Source: Planctomycetota bacterium
Lineage (GTDB): Bacteria > Planctomycetota > JAJSAM01 > JAJVHW01
Reading direction: 5' to 3'
DNA: 64,000 nt
Assembly: GCA_024280885.1 (NCBI GenBank)
Contig: JAJRPF010000048.1
Coordinates: 186,001-250,000, forward strand
Of this stretch, positions 62,714 to 64,000 are shown piece by piece. A model generated the notes under the pieces. The model was not told the origin of the DNA. It searched no databases and saw only the letters and a program-made list of their open reading frames with translations. A program made the translations under genes and the position numbers. Position 1 is the stretch's first letter, and the number at the start of each line of letters is the position of its first letter.

Positions 62714-63073
62714 GTCAGGGCCTAGGGGTTTCTGGCCGGGCCCGTAGCCTCGGCCCGCGGTGTCACGGTCGAGCCCTCGGCCCGTGCGCCTGCTGGCGGA
62801 GCGGCGTCCGGCGTCCTCCGTCGTGGCGAACGGCCCGGCGAGACAGGCGACGCGCGGCCTACGATCTCGGAACCGTTGGAGGCCGAATGCCGCAGCGGAT
62901 CGACGTCCCCGCGCCGTCGGGGCCCGGTGGGCTCACCCAGATCACGGTGCGCTGAGGAGCGCGCGCCGCGCCGCGGTCGTGCTTGCGTGGGGGCGCGGCG
63001 GTTGCGCGGGTAGAACGCGGGCGCTCGTCCGCGTGGCACCTTCGTCGCGGGCCGGGCCGGGAGAGATTTAGCC
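62562..63073. other. Intergenic, no gene seen
   Basis: About 510 bp without a credible gene. The open frames are GC-driven and lack ribosome sites. It includes the hipBA regulatory repeats at its left end. Confidence 0.4.
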
Positions 63074-63424
63074 ATGGCACGTGGACACACTTCGATGCGA
63101 GGGCGACTGGACCGTCTGCGGGCGGAGGCCTCCGCGACCGAGACCGAGCGCGACGAGAAGCGCAAGGCGAAGGAGGCCGCGGCCGCCGCGCCGGGGGTCG
63201 AGAAGCCTAAGCGGGCTGCGACCAAGAAGGCCGCCGCATCCATGCCGGGCGCGACGCGGATGAAGATGGTCTGGGCCATCTGTGATCGGCGCGCCGATAC
63301 GGTGCAGACGTTCGCGTTCCCGCAGAAGGCCGCCGCCGAGGCGGAACTCGCGCGCGTCAACGCCGAGGCGTCGTCAAAGGATCAGCACGTCCTGCAGCAG
63401 CGCCGCGTCCCGATGGACGCATAG
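63074..63424 (+). CDS. Small basic hypothetical protein
   Basis: 116 residues from the ATG at 63074, with GGGAGAGATTTAGCC just upstream. The first 60 residues are rich in Arg/Lys/Ala/Glu, helical, and probably nucleic-acid or surface binding. The second half reads like a small alpha/beta domain with WAICDRRADTVQTFAFPQKAAAEAELARVNAEAS. No family is recognised. Confidence 0.6.
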   Translation: MARGHTSMRGRLDRLRAEASATETERDEKRKAKEAAAAAPGVEKPKRAATKKAAASMPGATRMKMVWAICDRRADTVQTFAFPQKAAAEAELARVNAEASSKDQHVLQQRRVPMDA

Positions 63425-63438
63425 CGATACGGAGCGCC

Positions 63439-64000
63439 TCAGCGCCAGAGCGCTTCCAACTCCGTGAGGCGTTCGTCGAAGTTGTCCACCACGTCGTTCC
63501 AATCGACCTTCATCGCGCGGAACGTCGGTGGGCCGACGACACTCGCCGGGCGCTTCACCGACTCCCGCACCGGGATCTGCGCGCTGTCGCCGTGGGCGAG
63601 CATCTCTTCCACGCGCTCGGAGAGCAGGAAGTCGATCAGTTGCTGGCCCAGGTCGGCGCGCGGACCGTCCTTGATCAGCGCCACTGTATTGGGGATCAAG
63701 AGCGTCCCGATCCCGCCGTCTTCCTGGTCGGGATAGACGCGCGCGACGGGGCGTCCGTCGCGTAGCACTTTCTCGTAGTCGTCGGTGTCGGTGAACCCGA
63801 ACGCGACCTGTCCGCCGGCGACCGAGCGCGCGAGTGGACCGTTGCCCGACGGGAAGAGAGCCTGGTTCGTGTGCAGACCGCGGAACCACGTGCGGGCGCC
63901 CTCGTTTCCGAGCATCGTGTAGAGGACAGCGGCGTGCGTCAGTGTGGTTCCCGTGAGCGGGCGGACGAACGCGGTGCGTCCCTTCCACTGCTCGTCGAGC
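63439..64000 (-). CDS. ABC transporter substrate-binding protein, iron(III) type (C-terminal part)
   Basis: The frame is open to the window edge, with 186 residues visible. The lobe features LTGTTLTHAAVLYTMLGNEGARTWFRGLHTN, VAFGFTDTDDYEKVLRDGRPVARVYPDQ and GTLLIPNTVALIKDGPRADLGQQLIDFLLS fit the family of Fe(III), thiamin or spermidine binding proteins (FutA/AfuA-like), with conserved hinge and closing residues. The N terminus and permease or ATPase genes should lie just outside the window. The ligand is not determined. Confidence 0.8.
   Translation of the reverse strand, partial: LDEQWKGRTAFVRPLTGTTLTHAAVLYTMLGNEGARTWFRGLHTNQALFPSGNGPLARSVAGGQVAFGFTDTDDYEKVLRDGRPVARVYPDQEDGGIGTLLIPNTVALIKDGPRADLGQQLIDFLLSERVEEMLAHGDSAQIPVRESVKRPASVVGPPTFRAMKVDWNDVVDNFDERLTELEALWR

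Noticed and set aside
1..64000. CRISPR array, rRNA or tRNA genes
   Set aside because: No regularly spaced repeats, T-loop (GGTTCGAATC) or rRNA-like sequence was noticed by eye.

Overview
The window is about 65% G+C and comes from a Gram-negative bacterium. It has lpxB, several lipoprotein signals, an outer-membrane barrel and a type II/IV pseudopilin. The pilin style, the abundance of FHA and cyclic-nucleotide domains, the hexulose-phosphate synthase/RraA fusion and the many hairpin-type intergenic repeats suggest a deep-branching Planctomycetota. Myxococcota or a related phylum cannot be excluded from sequence alone. No rRNA, tRNA or CRISPR array was seen.

Layout. 1-5316 (+): an electron-transfer operon encoding the end of a multiheme cytochrome c, a membrane protein with candidate heme-b ligands, a Pro-rich protein with two cNMP-binding domains and four [4Fe-4S] motifs, and an FHA-like/TM/15-heme cytochrome. 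5576-9908: thiolase, pentapeptide-repeat protein, polytopic membrane protein, DUF501 protein. 17759-10182 (-): a second redox operon encoding a double GlcG/HbpS-like protein, an outer-membrane barrel and a 10-heme lipoprotein cytochrome with LVIVD repeats, which together look like a porin-cytochrome conduit. 17965-23890: FHA/zinc-ribbon protein, UbiD-family decarboxylase, a probable selenocysteine thioredoxin-like lipoprotein (in-frame UGA at 21400), and secreted hypotheticals. 24056-31652: MMPL/RND exporter, secreted propeller and carboxypeptidase-regulatory-like proteins, and an HPF-like ribosome factor. 31803-38449: NhaR-like regulator beside a decayed GDT1 gene, VapBC, a methyltransferase/HEAT operon, nitroreductase, EF-P. 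38582-42162: acetolactate-synthase-like enzyme fused to a cNMP domain; lpxB. 47140-42257 (-): nusA-infB-DUF503-rbfA translation cluster with no rimP. 47596-52596: Hps-RraA fusion, thiS-thiG, CPBP protease, sdaA. 53304-59674: lipoprotein hydrolase, pseudopilin, and a long coiled-coil protein followed by an actin-like ATPase. 60230-64000: small membrane protein, hipBA, a basic hypothetical, and a truncated iron-type ABC binding protein.

Themes. (1) Two redox conduits that could move electrons across both membranes. (2) cNMP and FHA signalling domains fused directly to redox or metabolic proteins. (3) A selenoprotein supported by a UGA in place of the first Cys of a WCxxC motif and a SECIS-like hairpin. 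(4) Gene gaps filled with at least five families of hairpin (MITE/REP-like) elements, one with two copies whose arms co-vary, plus a 235-bp dispersed repeat.
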